A stretch of 64,000 bases of DNA from Asterias amurensis (GCF_032118995.1 NC_092666.1:4910501-4974500); one strand, 5' to 3'; positions 43,136-55,780 are shown, counted from the stretch's first letter. Made by a program: numbers and translations. The notes: generated by a model not told the origin, from the letters alone.

Positions 43136-45960
43136 CTTGCATCGCTTAGATCCAAGCCACAGACACAGAACAAAAACACTAAACTGTAGCCAATGATTTA
43201 CGCTTTCCGTTGGTGTATAGTATGTGCGAATCAAATAATGTATTGGATATTATATGGGCCTCCGTGTAGTGTCATTATTTGGAGAAAAACTTACTTTTTT
43301 AGCCTTTTTCTCCCTTAGGGTGAGGGGTAGCTTTTTCGCCGCCCTTGTTGCGCAATATTATGTCACAGACTCGAAACAATTATAAACGTGTAGCTCTTGA
43401 ATAGGGCTTTCCTGTGGTGTATAATATGTGAGGATCAATAAATTTCTTCGGGTTCAAAATAACCTTTGTACTTTGAATTTCTCTCCAGAATGGCTAAAAT
43501 TGACATCCAGAAAACACTCTTTGTGCCAACCATTCGGAGTAGGCTTGCTTAAACGTTTTTTTGAGCACCACGGATTTGATGCAGGGTCTCCGCTACTTGA
43601 TCATCGGATGCGGTATTATTCAAGCCACACACAGGTACCCTGATTGTTTCTCTAGCCTACAAAGTTCAGGAATAATGGTCAAGTTCACAGACTCTGAGCG
43701 AACTTGTATGCCAACCATTTTCGGCATCCCGTTTCCTGGCGTTTTCAAACTTGCCCAAACTGGCCGAAAATGGCTCCCTCCTTTGTCGGCTTGAAACGCT
43801 TAGATCCAAGCCATAGACACCAAAAAAAAACATGAAACTGTAGCCCATGATTAGCGCTTTCCGTTGGTGTATAGTATGTGCGAATCCAATATTGTCTTGG
43901 ATATTATATGGGCCTCCGTGTAGTGTCATTATTTGAAGAAAAACTTACTTTTTTAGCCTTTTTCTCCCTTAGGGTGAGGGGTAGCTTATTCGCCGCCCTT
44001 GTTGCGCAATATTATGTCACAGACTCGAAACAATTATAAACGTGTAGCTCTTGAATAGGGCTTTTCTGTGGTGTATAGTATGTGTGGATCAACAAATTTC
44101 TTCGGGTTCAAAATAACCTTTGTACTTTGAATTTCTCTCCAGAATGGCTAATATTGACATCCGGAAAACACTCTTCGTGCCAACCATTTGGAGTAGGCTT
44201 GCTTAAACGATTTTTTGAGCACCACGGAGTTGATGCAGCGTCTCCGCTACTTGATGATCGGATGCGGTATTATTCAAGCCACACACAGGTACCCAGATTA
44301 TTTCTCTAGCCTACCAAGTTCAGGAATAATGGTCAAGTTCACAGACTCTGAGCGAACTTGTATGCCAACCATTTTCGGCACCCCGTTTCCTGGCGTTTTC
44401 AAACTTGCCCAAAATTGCCGAAAATGGCTCCCTCCTTTGTCGGCTTGAAACGCTTAGATCTATGCCATAGACACAAAACAAAAACATGAAACTGTAGCCC
44501 ATGATTAGCGCTTTCCGTTGGTGTATAGTATGTGCGAATCCAATAATGTCTTGGATATTATATGGGCCTCCGTGTAGTGTCATTATTTGAAGAAAAACTT
44601 ACTTTTTTAGCCTTTTTCTCCCTTAGGGTGAGGGGTAGCTTATTCGCCGCCCTTGTTGCGCAATATTATGTCACAGACTCGAAACAATTATAAACGTGTA
44701 GCTCTTGAATAGGGCTTTTCTGTGGTGTATAGTATGTGTGGATCAACAAATTTCTTCGGGTTCAAAATAACCTTTGTACTTTGAATTTCTCTCCAGAATG
44801 GCTAATATTGACATCCGGAAAACACTCTTCGTGCCAACCATTTGGAGTAGGCTTGCTTAAACGATTTTTTGAGCACCACGGAGTTGATGCAGCGTCTCCG
44901 CTACTTGATGATCGGATGCGGTATTATTCAAGCCACACACAGGTACCCAGATTATTTCTCTAGCCTACCAAGTTCAGGAATAATGGTCAAGTTCACAGAC
45001 TCTGAGCGAACTTGTATGCCGACCATTTTCGGCACCCCGTTTCCTGGCGTTTTCAAACTTGCCCAAAATGGCCGAAAATGGCTCCCTCCTTTGTCGGCTT
45101 GAAACGCTTAGATCTATGCCATAGACACAAAACAAAAACATGAAACTGTAGCCCATGATTAGCGCTTTCCGTTGGTGTATAGTATGTGCGAATCCAATAA
45201 TGTCTTGGATATTATATGGGCCTCCGTGTAGTGTCATTATTTGAAGAAAAACTTACTTTTTTAGCCTTTTTCTCCCTTAGGGTGAGGGGTAGCTTTTTCG
45301 CCGCCCTTGTTGCGCAATATTATGCCACAGACTCGAAACAGATATAAATGTGTAGCTCTTGAATAGGGCTTTCCTGTGGTGTATAGTATGTGTGGATCAA
45401 CAAATTTCTTCGGGTTCAAACTAACCTTTGTACTTTAAATTTCTCTCCAGAATGGCTAATATTGACGTCCGGAAAACACTCTTCGTGCCAACCATTCGGA
45501 GTAGGCTTGCTCAAACGTATTTTTGAGGACCATGGAGTTGATGCAGGGTCTCCGCAAGTTGATTATCGGATGCGGTATTTTGCAAGCCACACACAGGTAC
45601 CCAGATTATTTCTCTAGCCTACGAAGTTCAGGAATAGTGGTCAAGTTCACAGACTCTGAGCGAACTTGTATGCCAACCATTTTCGGCACCTTGTCTCCTG
45701 GAGTTTTCAAACCTGCCCAAAATTGCCGAAAATGGCTCCCTACTTTGTCGACTTGCATCGCTTAGATCCAAGCCACAGACACAAAACAAAAACACTAAAC
45801 TGTGGCCCATGATTAGCGCTTTCCGTTGGTGTATAGAATGTGCGAATCCAATAATGTCTTGGATATGATATGGGCCTATGTCGACTTGCATCGCTTAGAT
45901 CCATGCCACGGACACAAAACAAAAACCAATAACTTCTTTGGTCGTGTAAAATAGCGCTTT
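43136..45960 (+). repeat. 654-bp tandem array, four units plus partial ends
   Basis: The period is 654 bp. Units 2 and 3 are nearly identical, units 1 and 4 more diverged, and two partial units follow at 45,753 and 45,881. Each unit contains an exon-like segment (next entry). Open frames on both strands recur with the period. Confidence 0.92.
43489..43634 (+). other. Exon-like segment repeated in the 654-bp array
   Basis: The acceptor-like TTTCTCTCCAG ends at 43,488 and a donor ACACAG|GTACCC follows 43,634 (146 nt). One frame is open across the whole segment in all four units (also 44,143-44,288, 44,797-44,942 and 45,451-45,596). It contains QPFGVGLLKRFFEHHG and DHRMRYYSSHTQ. A second frame begins ATGGCTAA directly after the acceptor but stops after 20 codons. 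The phases in and out differ, so tandem inclusion would shift frame. I do not recognise the product; this may be an exon of an unrelated gene or a repeat with accidental splice signals. Confidence 0.3.
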
Positions 45961-45980
45961 TGTGTATCTCTCTTTAGCTT

Positions 45981-47262
45981 TTTAAGAGAGCCACTTTTGT
46001 ACTTCGTGGCCCCCGGGGCTGGATGTAACTATTAAGATGTTTACGTTTTTTGTTTTTTGTTTTTTTTATTTGACCAGTGTCGAATTTTGGCAACGTGGTT
46101 CTTTGAGTACGTAGTTGGTGTCATGGTGCGAAAAAAAGTGTTTTTGCAGAACGTGAAGTAAAAGGTTTTATGATAATTATTATTTATGCAAATATTTAGT
46201 CTCGAGAATTTGCCATCTTTGGGGCAGTTCTGCACTGAGTGAATAATTATTTTTAAATCGTTTATTTCACGCCCAATTTTCTACATGCTAACCATGACTT
46301 TAACTACGTACCCAAATTACCACCTAACCTAGTTTCCATATACGGTTAAATATTTTTCAACCAAAAATACTGTTTACGTAAAGATTATGGTGATATACAT
46401 ACAACCCGGGGCTACGAGGTAAAAGGGCCATGGTAGACCAATTTTGCTAATCAGTTGCACGGAAGCTGTAATTTTGCTCATACATATAATATTGCAGGCG
46501 TTTGTGCCGACTGAATTATTCATTCTTACAAATGTCATATAATAAGCTTGGGATATAATATATGTATGCCAATGCAATGCAGTTGACTTTTCCCTTGAAT
46601 AGAGAACTACAATATTTCCCTGTCTATATCGGATTTATGAAATGCAGATGACTAGTATCTGTTCAAAAATAATTTTGCCTTCTCTAACTTGCAAATCTGA
46701 AATGTAGAAATATACAATACAAATATTAGTTGTGAACGTTGCTTTTCAAAAGGTGTGTGTGTTATTGAGATACCGTCGAAAATATGGAGCGATTATGTGC
46801 ATGCACCCTATCGGTAAAGACATTCACCTCTTTTCTATTTGTTGATTTTGATATTAAGATAGCACTCACTGCTTGTATTGAACAAGAGTTTTACTCATTT
46901 CAAAGGTTTCTTATTTAGTCATTAGAATAGCTTTTTTATCTGTCTTTTGCTTTTTTAGAGAGCCACTTTGTACTTCGTGGCCCCCGGGGCTGGATGTATG
47001 TTTACATCCGCAGTATGGTTTTGTAGTTTAATATTCGACCAGAGACGACATTTGGCAAGGGGGTATTTTGGGTACGTAGTTCTAGTCATGGTGCGAAAAA
47101 GGGGGTATTTTGCAGAAATCGGACGAGGGGTAAACGTTTTAGACAAATAATTCGTATTCATGCAAATTTTGGTCACGAGAATTTATACATTTTTGGGCAA
47201 TTCTGCCTAAAGTGAGTAAATATTTTTAAAAACTTTCATTTCACGCCCGATTGTCTATTTAC
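45981..47262 (+). repeat. Pair of diverged ~300-bp repeats
   Basis: 45,981-46,284 and 46,944-47,262 share AGAGAGCCACTT, GTACTTCGTGGCCCCCGGGG, CATGGTGCGAAAAA, a TATTCATGCAAAT-type block and a TTTATTTCACGCCC end. The DNA between them is A/T-rich and unrecognised. Confidence 0.75.
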
Positions 47263-48100
47263 CGGGGGTATATGCTACAAAAATATATTTTGATAGTAAT
47301 TACAAATAGTGACTTTAACAGCTATATATGAAATTACCCCCTGGATGTATAACTTCGTACGTCATTTCAGAGCTGACCAATCATAACGCAGAAAGTAAAG
47401 GCCCACGAAGATTCCATTGATCGCTACTACTATAAGATCCCAGTGATTAAGACGAGCGCTTTTGGGATCCAATTTCTTTGTTATTTTGGTGTGGGGCTTG
47501 CATGCTCCTTGGCTAATTTGAATGTGAATAGCCCAGTTGTAAAAGTGTTACAATAGTCCTTCTCAAGTAAGCACGTGATTGAGTGGAAATTTCTGCTACG
47601 AAACCTGCACACGGCACGGTTGAGTGACTCGACGATATGCCGCGGTTGGGAGTGCTTGTTGGTGGACCTGTCTGCTGTGCTGTTTTGCTTTGCTTTGCTG
47701 TGCTGTGTTTTGTGAGTACTGGTTTTTCTTCGATACTTTCCAGGTTTCTATAGGACTCCTAGAACTATAACGACAACATAAATTCATTCTGCAACATATA
47801 TATAACTATCGACCGTCTCCTCGAACCTTTATTACACATTTCCTTTTGCACACCTGGAGTTTTGAAACTGGATATCTCAAAAATAAGTCACTAAGTTCTT
47901 GTCATAGTGAGCTCAGCGTGGGTCCAGGGAAAACAATCCAGCCCGCCAAAAAAAAGTGCAAAGGAAATTCTCACCGTTATCACATCACTGTTGAATAGTT
48001 GACAACGGTAAGCATGACAACACTTCACATAAATACAGTTCGGACATACTTTGGCTTCCAGTAAATCCAACTTATAAATCTTTGTGAGCTACTATATTGA
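47263..48100. other. Nothing recognised
   Basis: Includes a short TGCTGTGCTGTTTTGCTTTG stretch near 47,670-47,710. No coding signal. Confidence 0.4.
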
Positions 48101-49115
48101 GTATGAAATAAACCACAGGCGCCGCACTCTAATACTACTTATGCTAATTGTATAAATTAAACAAATTTGTATAGGATATAGTGCAATATATATAATTATA
48201 TAATTAAACTATATAAATGTATAGTTTTTATATAAATATATATTTCCACAGGTTCCTCATGCCTATTTGTAAAAAATCGTACTCTCCTTTCCTGGACCAT
48301 CCTCTCCACACTTTACTCTCATTGGTTCATAGCCACCAAATGTTTTCTAGAGACTTTGATTGGCTATAATCTAACCTTTTTTTCGGGATCCTTCTTTTAT
48401 TACCTTTCTCCTCTTTTTCTATGGACATGTAAATGTTTAAACATTTATAAATATACATATATTAAAGGTGTATTACTTAAAAAAATTAAGAAAATTAAGA
48501 AATTGTACGAAATATGTAAAGTCTATTAATCATAAAAATGTATTTAAAAATGTATTAAAAAAATGTAAACAAATTACAAAATCTATGTAAATTCTATGTA
48601 TTATACAAAAAAAAATTAAAAAAATAAGAAAAATTAAAAATCATGTAGAGTCTATTAATTATTTATCAAAAAAAAAAATAAGAAATTGTACGAAATATGT
48701 AAAGTCTATTAATTATAAAACAAAGTTAAAAAATGTATACAAAAAATGTATTAAAAAAAGGTATAAAAAAATACAAAATCTATGTAAAGTCTATGTATTA
48801 TAAAAAAAAAATTAAAAATTAAAAAAATTAAAAACAATGTAAAGTCTATTAGTTATTTAAAAAAAAGTGGAAAAAATGTATAAAATGTTACTAAATATTT
48901 AAAGTCGATTAAGTATTAAAAAATTTAAGTTTACAAAATGTATAAAATTAAAAAAAATTGAGTAAAATTTAAAAAAATGTATAAATGAAACAAATCACAA
49001 ATCCAAATTTAAAAAAAGATATAGAAAGTTTACAAAGTCAAGCTAAAAAATTATAGTTTATGAAATAATTAATTCTTAAAAATATATAAAAAATTACAAA
49101 ATATTTTAGGTGTTG
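48101..49115. repeat. A/T low-complexity region
   Basis: Irregular repeats of AAAATGTATAAAAAAAT and TATGTAAAGTCTATTAATTA, dense from about 48,470. Almost no G or C; no genes expected. Confidence 0.85.
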
Positions 49116-49123
49116 GCGAAACT

Positions 49124-49276
49124 ATGGCTCTCTCTCTATGCGTTCGTGTAAAAGAGCTGCATCCGTGGGCGTCTAGTTCGAGCGTCAGCAAAACCGAAGA
49201 AGACTTTACATTACCGCTCCTTGTGCCGCGCAACTTGTTTGAGCTACCTTCCCGCCTGAGCTGTGTTTTGCAGTAG
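49124..49276 (+). CDS. 50-codon small ORF, unrecognised
   Basis: Immediately after the A/T-rich tract the base composition changes and CpG appears. ATG at 49,124 opens 50 codons (starting MALSLCVRVKELHPWASSS) to TAG at 49,274. A weaker related segment (GAGCTTCCTTCTCGTCCGAG) follows at about 49,370. A second ORF of 84 codons starts at 49,442 (MNPKYKTPRSTQYHRARKRR) and ends by 49,696. Either could be part of a 5' exon of the gene at 50.3 kb, or chance. Confidence 0.2.
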   Translation: MALSLCVRVKELHPWASSSSVSKTEEDFTLPLLVPRNLFELPSRLSCVLQ

Positions 49277-50300
49277 TCATTAGTGTGCGCGTGATACGTT
49301 GCTTTGGGGATTTAAAAATATGTTTTAGTGATTGTTTAATGTTTATTATGATTAGCGCCGCGTTACCCATCCGAGCTTCCTTCTCGTCCGAGCTGTGTAA
49401 TCAATAGTAGGGGTTTGCGCGTGTTACGTGTAGTCGTTATAATGAATCCGAAATACAAGACCCCGAGGTCAACTCAGTACCATAGAGCGCGCAAAAGACG
49501 AGACCCCAATTATTTGACACCTAGTATTTTAGCTCACAAAAAGATATACGTCGGTCATGTCTTTACAATGAACACCTTGTACACCCTTACACCAGCAACA
49601 GTTAAAACAACACGCATGCTAAGTTCATGTCTTTCCCCAACGGAACATTGTCATGACCTTTCAGCAGGGGCTCGCAACAACACAACTCCACAATGATGCT
49701 GTGTTACAGCACCCCAACAAACACATTACTAACAAGATGAATAGCATTTCCATGCCAACATTCTTGTTCTTAAGCACCTTGTGCCGGCTCATTAAGGTGC
49801 TTAATTATGCAAAAACTATACTAAAAATGCTCCTTAGTTTATCACTTCTCTGATTTCTGTTGTCTAACTTGGAAATGTCACCCTTTTTCCCTACATGCAA
49901 TGACTGAGTCTGGTGACCTGGTATGGAGTCCTTCTCATCTCCACATGCCCTGCAACCTCTAGAATCCTGTTGATGATAAAGCGGTACTCAATATACTTGG
50001 ACACATCTTTAATTCATGGGAATCTACTGAGTTGCATTACCACAGAGGGATCTCGTCCACCTAGAAAGGTACATTATCAACCTTACTATCACTAATTTAT
50101 TTATAACTGCTATACTAACCAAACTTGCACGTCCTACCCATTGCGCAGCGTTGCACACTAACCTAAATCTACTAAGCTCATATCCCAGCATGCTTGCATG
50201 TGACATCTTAATCTCTAACTCCACACCATCCGTCATTGTTTACACGTCATGTAACAACCACGCACGCCATTTTTTCACACCTGACAATCATAAAGTTAAC

Positions 50301-51053
50301 ATGAATAACTCTGTTTCGAAGTGCACTTTTCTCACTGTTTATGTTTGTCTTTTATTTTCTACGGCGACGGTGAATGGAACCATCTGCCTATTGGAGTCCA
50401 ATGGAAACTGCACACGCCATCCAGGTCCGGCCACGAAGACATCAACGGGAGCTGTGTACGCTGTGAGGAAGGCAACAGCACAAGGTAAGTTTATTTTCAG
50501 TTTGATTGACAGCTGGGGAAGTAATGAGGGACCATAATTTGTTCAGATTTATCCTAAAAAAAAAAATTTTGTTTAAATTGAAAAAAGGGACTCCATGGTC
50601 AAGTTTATCTTTGTAAATCACCAATTTTCCATTTGCGAGAGTCCTCATGAGTATGGGGAGGGGGGTTAGATTATGAGTGTGTAAACTTCGTAAAATGCTA
50701 TTCTATTCGAAACCTTTCAATTACGATTCAAATATATTTGGGTTGAAATTTGAGTTGAAATTCAACAGAAATTTGTCAGTTCATTTCCAAATTTTGATCA
50801 TAATTAATCAAAAGGGCCCCAAGTCTATGCTTATGTATAGACCCACATAGAGACATGCAGTGTTACACTTTTTGATTTGACTCGATTGATATTTTATTCA
50901 GGAGTCTGCAGTTCTGCTGGGGATGTGCTGCTACCTGCTGCTGACAACATCCCAGAAGGTGCCTGGCTACGAGCCACATCCCAGAGGGTGCCTGACTACA
51001 AGCCACATCCCAGAGGGTGCCTGACTACAAGCCACATCCCAGAGGGTGCCTGA
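50301..51053 (+). CDS. Candidate secreted small protein, two exons, minisatellite-encoded C-terminus
   Basis: Exon 1, 50,301-50,484, starts MNNSVSKCTFLTVYVCLLFS. It has a short polar start, a hydrophobic core and a likely signal-peptidase site near residue 26 (TVNG). The donor AAG|GTAAGT is excellent. Exon 2 begins at 50,902 after ATTTTATTCAG. The phases match and the frame runs to TGA at 51,051, giving 111 residues. The predicted mature part has four cysteines, one N-glycosylation-type NCT and a dibasic RK. Its last ~35 residues come from 29-bp minisatellite units read in three successive frames. I do not recognise a family; a secreted peptide or host-defence-type molecule is a guess. The frame is open upstream of 50,301, but the signal-like start favours this ATG. 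Confidence 0.5.
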
Positions 51054-53470
51054 CTAGAGGACATCATCCCATGTGATTGAAGCACATCAAACATTGGTAG
51101 ATGGCTAGAAAATGATCTTGTTAATTCAAGGGGTCTCGGTTTAAGACTTGGTCCCTCTTAGAAAACTTTTTGGTTTAGACCCCCAAATGGTGTTGGAAGT
51201 CCCATCCCCTACATGGTTCCTTTCCGTAATATGCCTTTACAAGTGCTTGCCCTAGCCAAGTTGTTTTGTTTGGATCTTTTTAGTGCCTTACTACGAGCCA
51301 CATCCCAGAGGGTGCCTGACTACGAGCCACATCCCAGAGGGTGCCTGCCTAGAGGACATCATCCCATGTGATTGAAGCACATCAAACATTGGTAGATGGC
51401 TAGAAAATTATCTTGTTAATTCAAGGGCTCTCGGTTTAACACTTGGTCCCTCGTAGAAAACATGTTGGTTTAGACCCCCAAATGGTGTTGGAAGTCCCAT
51501 CCCCTACAAGGTGCCTTTCCTTCGATAAATGCCTTTAAAAGTGCTTTAAAAGTCAGTTTAAGCATTTTTTTAAGCAGTAGTCCTGTGATGATCATCTGGG
51601 ACCAATTTTATTGAGCTGTTTAGGCAGAAAATATTGCTAAAACAGTTCTCTATTATTTTAAGACTTGGTCCCTCTTAGAAAACTTTTTGGTTTAGACCCC
51701 CAAATGGTGTTGGAAGTCCCATCCCCTACATGGTTCCTTTCCGTTGATATATGCCTTTAAAAGTGCTTGCCCTAGCCAAGTTGTTTTGTTTGGATCTTTT
51801 TAGTGCCTTACTACGAGCCACATCCCAGAGGGTGCCTGACTACGAGCCACATCCCAGAGGGTGCCTGCATGACTACGAGCCACATCCCAGAGGGTGCCTG
51901 ACTACGAGCCACATCCCAGAGGGTGCCTGACTACAAGCCACATCCCAGAGGGTGCCTGCCTAGAGGACATCATCCCATGTGATTGAAGCACATCAAACAT
52001 TGGTAGATGGCTAGAAAATTATCTTGTTAATTCAAGGGCTCTCGGTTTAACACTTGGTCCCTCGTAGAAAACATGTTGGTTTAGACCCCCAAATGGTGTT
52101 GGAAGTCCCATCCCCTACAAGGTGCCTTTCCTTCGATAAATGCCTTTAAAAGTGCTTTAAAAGTCAGTTTAAGCATTTTTTTTAAGCAGTAGTCCTGTGA
52201 TGATCATCTGGGACCAATTTTATTGAGCTGTTTAGGCAGAAAATATTGCTAAAACAGTTCTCTATTATTTTAAGACTTGGTCCCTCTTAGAAAACTTTTT
52301 GGTTTAGACCCCCAAATGGTGTTGGAAGTCCCATCCCCTACATGGTTCCTTTCCGTTGATATATGCCTTTAAAAGTGCTTGCCCTAGCCTAGTTTTTTTG
52401 TGTGGATCTTTTTAGTGCCTGACTACGAGCCACATCCCAGAGGGTGCCTGACTACGAGCCACATCCCAGAGGGTGCCTGACTACGAGCCACATCCAAGAG
52501 GGTGCCTGACTACAAGCCACATCCCAGAGGGTGCCTGCCTAGAGGACATCATCCCATGTGATTGAAGCACATCAAACATTGGTAGATGGCTAGAAAATGA
52601 TCTTGTTAATTCATTGGGTCTCAGTTTAAAACTTGGTCCCTCTTACAAAGCATGGTGGTTTAGACCCCCAAATGGTGTTGGAAGTCCCATCCCCTACAAG
52701 GTTCCTTTCTTTCGATAAATGCCTTTAAATGTGCTTGCCCTAGCCAAGTTTTGTTTGTGTGGATCTTTTTAGTGCCTGACTTCGAGCCACATCCCAGAGG
52801 GTGCCTGACTACAAGCCACATCCCAGAGGGTGCCTGACTACAAGCCACATCCCAGAGGGTGCCTGACTACGAGCCACATCCCAGAGGGTGCCTGACTACG
52901 AGCCACATCCCAGAGGGTGCCTGACTACAAGCCACATCCCAGAGGGTGCCTGCCTAAAGGACATCATCCCATGTGATTGAAGCACATCAAACATTGGTAG
53001 ATGGCTAGAAAATGATCTTGTTAATTCATTGGGTCTCGGTTTAAAACTTGGTCCCTCTTACAAAGCGTGGTGGTTTAGACCCCAAAATGGTGTTGGAAGT
53101 CCCATCCCCTACAAGGTTCCTTTCCTTCGATAAATGCCTTTAAAAGTGCTTGTCCTAGCCGAGTTTTTTTAATCTTTTTAGTGCCTGACTACAAGCCACA
53201 TCCCAGAGGGTGCCTGACTACGAGCCACATCCCAGAGGGTGCCTGACTACGAGCCACATCCCAGAGGGTGCCTGACTACGAGCCACATCCCAGAGGGTGC
53301 CTGACTACGAGCCACATCCCAGAGGGTGCCTGACTACGAGCCACATCCATGAGGGTGCCTGACTACAAGCCACATCCCAGAGGGTGCCTGACTACGAGCC
53401 ACATCCCAGAGGATGCCTGCCTAGAGGACATTATCCCATGTGATTGAAGCACATCAAACATTGGTAGATG
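50949..53470 (+). repeat. 29-bp minisatellite in higher-order blocks
   Basis: The unit is CACATCCCAGAGGGTGCCTG plus ACTACRAGC (29 bp, no spacers). Six clusters of about 2-8 units lie at about 50,949, 51,288, 51,812, 52,421, 52,778 and 53,184. Most are followed by the same ~65-bp tail (TAGAGGACATCATCCCATGT) and a spacer starting GCTAGAAAATNATCTTGTTA. Most clusters after the first are preceded by CTTTTTAGTGCC, an acceptor-like sequence. Blocks of cluster, tail and spacer repeat as a whole. Confidence 0.92.
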
Positions 53471-53838
53471 GCTAGAAAATTATCTTGTTAATTCAAGGGC
53501 TCTCGGTTGAACACTTGGTCCCTCGTAGAAAATATGTTGGTTTAGACCCCCAAATGGTGTTGGAAGTTCCATCCCCTACAAGGTTCCTTTACTTCGATAA
53601 ATGCCTTTAAAAGTGCTTTAAAAGTCGGTTTAAGCATTTTTTAAGCAGTCGTCCTGTGATGATCATCTGGGACCAATTTTATTGAGCTGTTTAGGCAGAA
53701 AATATTGCTAAAACAGTTCTCTATTATTTTATGCTTTGATCCTTTTTGTGCCTATAAGCATCTCTATGAAATTTGCCCCTGATGATCTATGTCTTTATAT
53801 GGTTTGTACTAATGTAGTACATTGTAATGTTCTTTCAG

Positions 53839-53967
53839 ATGATTGTGACGACTGCTTTCCAGCCATCCCGTCAACATGGACCATGAAGATGTGACATCAC
53901 AGTACAGAGAGAGATACATCATGTTCTTGAGGCAGCTACATACCAGGGTCCCAAATGGAATATGAAG
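53839..53967 (+). CDS. Alternative terminal coding exon of the secreted-protein gene
   Basis: The acceptor TTCTTTCAG ends at 53,838 and the donor GAAG|GTAAGA follows 53,967. Exon 1 (50,484) ends in phase 1, and this exon starts AT GAT TGT. Splicing exon 1 directly here stays in frame and gives the tail DDCDDCFPAIPSTWTMKM, then TGA (53,892-53,894). That would skip the whole minisatellite and supply two different cysteines. Alternatively it is an untranslated exon after the stop at 51,051. It is absent from the left duplication copy. Confidence 0.4.
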
Positions 53968-54235
53968 GTAAGATGTCTTTTAAGTTAAGCTTGAGTTGAA
54001 AGTTTAGAAATCCATTAAAGTGCATAAAATAGACATTTCTTGGGTCTCACAATTAAAGTTAGTCCCATTTACCTTGCACGGATACTGCATGTTTAAAGGC
54101 CAGGAGCGTCACTGAATAAGGGATATGCATGCTTTATAAAAAGCCATTATTGTTACTATTATGCACAAATCTTCGATCTTTAAATCCATGTCGCAATCTA
54201 ACTGGTTTATTTTTCGGTTTTTGATCATATTACAG

Positions 54236-54640
54236 GACTAACGCAGTCGAACAACTTTGAGTTGGACACATCAAGATGCTGAGCCACCTTATGCAGTACC
54301 ATTAAAAATCAGCATAGCATACAACATCATCATCACCACCTCATCTAAGGCGTCATGACAACAGATGAACACATTGTCAACAGAATGCAACCCACGTACA
54401 CGAATGAGACGAAGAGACAGACCAAGTTGGCGTTAGATGGATGACATCAAGCAACAAGCACAAGAAAGATCAAGGTGGAATGGTGATGAAGAAGCCTTCC
54501 TTCTGCAGTATGGAGCCACATAGGCTAGATATTATGTCACTTAACAATAACAAAAACAAGATTTGTGAGGATTTCACATTTCGTTGGCCTGTTTAATTCA
54601 TTCTTGGAAGTATATGTGCTTTTAGAAATATTGTCAACAT
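54236..54640 (+). other. Probable 3' untranslated exon start
   Basis: The acceptor ATATTACAG ends at 54,235. From about 54,296 the sequence is the second copy of 72 onward. No long open frame is shared by the copies. AATAAA candidates occur at 54,791 and 55,148. Confidence 0.4.
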
Positions 54641-54641
54641 A

Positions 54642-54870
54642 CTTGAAATGAGGTACTTCATTACAAGTATGTAGACAGAATACATAATAAACTTGTATCG
54701 AGGTACTATACAAGTTTATGTGTTCACATACAACAATTGCATGTTTGTAATGAGGTACTTCATTACAATCATGTAATTATAACATGCTTGCAATAAAGTA
54801 CCTTACTGCAAGTATGTAAAAGTTTCATGTGCGTAATGAAGTACCGCATTACAACCATGAAACAAGTTAA
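54642..54870. repeat. GTAC-centred hairpins, second copy
   Basis: Same cluster as 414-620, plus an additional hairpin at the start (ACTTGAAATGAGGTACTTCA and its inverse). In the left copy that hairpin has collapsed to the short palindrome CATACTTGCAAGTATG. Confidence 0.75.
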
Positions 54871-55207
54871 GTTAATTTGTAATGCAGTTTGCTAATTACA
54901 AAATACGAAACAACATAATTTTATTTGTAGTAAATTCATAACAAATAAAAAGAGAATTTTTAAGGGTTTATTAGACATTAAGTTTTGTATTGTTACTACT
55001 TAATTTGAATAATGAATCAAATATAAAATGTAACTTTTGTAATGTGTCATTCCGTCTATCAATTATTTATAAGTCTAATTAGTTACATGGTATTTGTTCT
55101 GGGTTAGCTTACATGGTGGCCACCATGGTTTTTTGTTGGTAACTCTGAATAAAGCTTTTAATGTGAAAGGTCATGCCATTGTGTCGTGTGAAAATGGAGG
55201 TTGGTTA

Positions 55208-55780
55208 AGAGTACTCATTAAACGAGTTTATTTAAGTACAAGGGTCATGACAATGTCATAGAGTACTCATTAACGAGGTTAATTAATAACAAAGATCATG
55301 ACAATGTCATAGAGTACTCATTAACTAGGTTATTTAATTACAAAGGTCATGACAATGTCATAGAGTACTCATTAAAGAGGTTAATTAATTACAAAGGGAA
55401 TGACATTGTCATAGAGTACTCATTAACGAGGTGATTTAACTTTAAAGGTGTTGACAATGTCGTAGGGTACTCATTAACGATGTTATTTAATTACAAAGGT
55501 ATTGACATTGTTTAGCTGTATAGAGTACTCATTGACAAGGTTTAATAATTTCAAAGGTCATGACATTATCTGTATAGAGTACTCATTAACAAGGTTTTAT
55601 AATTACAAAGGTCATGACATTGTCTTAGCTGTATAGAGTACTCATTGACAAGGTTTTATAGTTACAAAGGTCATGACATTGTCTTAGCTGTATAGAGTAC
55701 TCATTAACAAGGTTTAATAATTACAAAGGTTATGGCATTGTCTTAGCTGAATAGAGTACTCATTAACAAGATTTTATATT
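55208..55780 (+). repeat. 51-bp minisatellite, contracted copy
   Basis: About 11 units against about 20 in the left copy; the first and last units correspond, and middle units are missing. Confidence 0.9.

Noticed and set aside
48101-49115. A/T-rich tract as a replication origin or scaffold attachment region
   Set aside because: Composition alone does not support either. I see only low-complexity sequence.
50949-53470. 29-bp repeats as a CRISPR array
   Set aside because: Units are directly abutting with no spacers, the genome is animal, and there are no cas genes. It is a minisatellite.
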